From the NCBI GenBank assembly GCA_964517975.1, contig CAZFDM010000191.1:1-15296 (forward strand): a DNA stretch of 15,296 bases, in the 5' to 3' direction. How positions within the stretch are numbered: position 1 is the first letter of the stretch; every line of letters starts with the position of its first letter. The notes under the pieces were generated by a model. The model saw only the letters and a list, made by a program, of their open reading frames with translations. It did not search any database and was not told the DNA's origin. Shown here in pieces: positions 14,650 to 15,296 of this stretch. A program made the translations under genes and the position numbers. The DNA is from JBBIRM01 sp964517975. Lineage in GTDB: Bacteria > Desulfobacterota > BSN033 > UBA1163.

Positions 14650-14698
14650 CGTAAAGAAACTGTAACAGAACTGTAACAAAACTTAAAGAAACTAAAAG
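14650..14698 (+). promoter_or_regulatory. Proximal Pho-box-like array abutting the pstS ribosome site
   Basis: CGTAAAG (14650), CTGTAAC (14660), CTGTAAC (14671), CTTAAAG (14682) and CTAAAAG (14692) form a 10/11-bp-period array; the middle two are identical and match the CTGTAA-type half site. The last unit runs into the AGGAGG ribosome site. If the distal promoter is used, this array is inside the transcribed leader. Confidence 0.65.
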
Positions 14699-14712
14699 GA
14701 GGAATTAAAAAA

Positions 14713-15296
14713 ATGAAAGGAATGAGAAGTTTAAAAAGTTTAATAATGATCTTGGTTTGGGTGTCGCTATCCCTCATGGCATTTCAATCGTTTGGGCCAG
14801 CCATGAGTTGGGCTATGGAAAAGGTGATCAAGATTGACGGGTCAAGCACCGTTTATCCCATCACCGAAGCAGTGGCTGAAGAGTTCCAAAAGATGAAGAA
14901 GGGTTCGATTAAGGTGACCGTAGGGATCTCCGGGACAGGCGGAGGATTTAAGAAATTCTCAAGGGGAGAGACTGATATCTCGAATGCCTCCAGACCGATT
15001 GTTAAAAAAGAGATCGACGCCTGCAAAGAAAAAGGCATTGAGTTCATCGAACTCCCAATCGCCTATGATGGACTGGCGGTCATGGTCAATCCTAAAAATA
15101 ATTGGGTGACCTCGATGACCGTGGCAGAGTTGAAGAAGATTTGGGAGCCCGCGGCAGAAGGTAAGATCCTGAAATGGAATCAGGTCAATCCAGCATGGCC
15201 TGACGTTCCATTGAAACTCTATGGACCGGGGGTCGATTCTGGAACCTTCGACTACTTTACAGAAGCCATCGTAGGAAAATCGAGATCGAGCCGAGG
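14713..15296 (+). CDS. pstS: Phosphate ABC transporter substrate-binding protein PstS (3' end outside window)
   Basis: An open frame of 194 codons runs from ATG 14713 to the right edge without a stop. It starts with a Sec signal peptide: basic residues K2-K8, a hydrophobic core 10-27, and a probable cut after SWA (residue 34). The mature start MEKVIKIDGSSTVYP, then ISGTGGGF (72-79), SRPI (93-96), YDGLAV (118-123) and GPGVDSGTFDYF (171-182), are the phosphate-binding loops of PstS. It captures phosphate in the periplasm for the PstCAB transporter, whose genes probably follow beyond the edge. AAAGGAGG lies ten bases upstream. Two Pho-box-like arrays precede it, fitting phosphate-starvation control by the phoBR genes at 6911-8898. 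Confidence 0.93.
   Translation, partial: MKGMRSLKSLIMILVWVSLSLMAFQSFGPAMSWAMEKVIKIDGSSTVYPITEAVAEEFQKMKKGSIKVTVGISGTGGGFKKFSRGETDISNASRPIVKKEIDACKEKGIEFIELPIAYDGLAVMVNPKNNWVTSMTVAELKKIWEPAAEGKILKWNQVNPAWPDVPLKLYGPGVDSGTFDYFTEAIVGKSRSSR

Larger units (their letters stand above)
14353..14712. promoter_or_regulatory. 360-bp divergent regulatory region between GH1 fragment and pstS
   Basis: No large gene lies here. From left to right it holds a T-rich direct repeat (TTTTTCTTTCAAG near 14424-14436 and a slightly longer copy to 14453), a distal Pho-box-like array with a -10 (14487-14530), a 13-bp palindrome (14534-14546), a short leader ORF with a maximal ribosome site (14602-14646), and a proximal Pho-box-like array merging into the pstS ribosome site (14650-14702). 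This is a long and dense leader for pstS. Confidence 0.6.

Overview
The window looks like chromosome from a Gram-negative bacterium of moderate-to-low GC, most probably a deltaproteobacterial (Desulfobacterota-like) or related lineage. This is inferred from gene content (a sigma-54 activator, PhoBR/Pst, an acyl-CoA dehydrogenase, YjbQ, double-ACT proteins) and from strong AGGAGG ribosome sites; there is no rRNA to settle it. The first ~500 bases are clearly more AT-rich than the rest.

Layout. (1) 1-503: the 3' end of a cas6 CRISPR endoribonuclease gene runs in from the left edge, followed by an AT-rich leader-like stretch with no CRISPR array. (2) 504-798: a small two-helix membrane protein gene (TTG start) and a perfect 25-bp inverted repeat resembling a REP/REPIN element, which contains the stop codon of the next gene. 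(3) 795-5446, minus strand: a probable operon yjbQ, PPP-type phosphatase, HAD hydrolase, MFS transporter, NtrC-type sigma-54 response regulator. (4) 5645-6826, plus: acyl-CoA dehydrogenase. (5) 6911-8898, plus: phoB-phoR with a 4-bp overlap and a good sigma-70 promoter. (6) 8985-9482, minus: double-ACT protein. (7) 9631-11541, plus: a soluble hybrid protein with an N-terminal PHP phosphoesterase domain, a receiver and a histidine kinase. (8) 11620-14352, minus: a mosaic of one intact gene and three damaged ones: a GH1 glycosidase fragment, a complete stand-alone PHP phosphoesterase, a GT21 (HpnI/Agt-like) glycosyltransferase with a one-base frameshift and a lost C-terminus, and a second PhoB-like regulator that lost its receiver N-terminus and has Gly in place of the phosphoacceptor Asp. 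(9) 14353-15296, plus: a 360-bp regulatory region and the start of pstS, open at the right edge.

The unifying theme of 6.9-15.3 kb is phosphate starvation. Four arrays of 7-mer half sites spaced about 11 bp (CTGTCAC/CTGTAAC-like, the layout of Pho boxes) lie upstream of the PHP hybrid kinase gene, the stand-alone PHP gene (minus strand) and pstS (two arrays). The two PHP genes share homologous promoters. Together with a GT21 glycosyltransferase and a GH1 fragment, this suggests a Pho-controlled module, perhaps replacing phospholipids by glycolipids, in which a PHP phosphoesterase exists both as a free enzyme and as the N-terminal domain of a signalling kinase. The architecture, repeats and breakpoints are read directly from the sequence; the biological role is inference.
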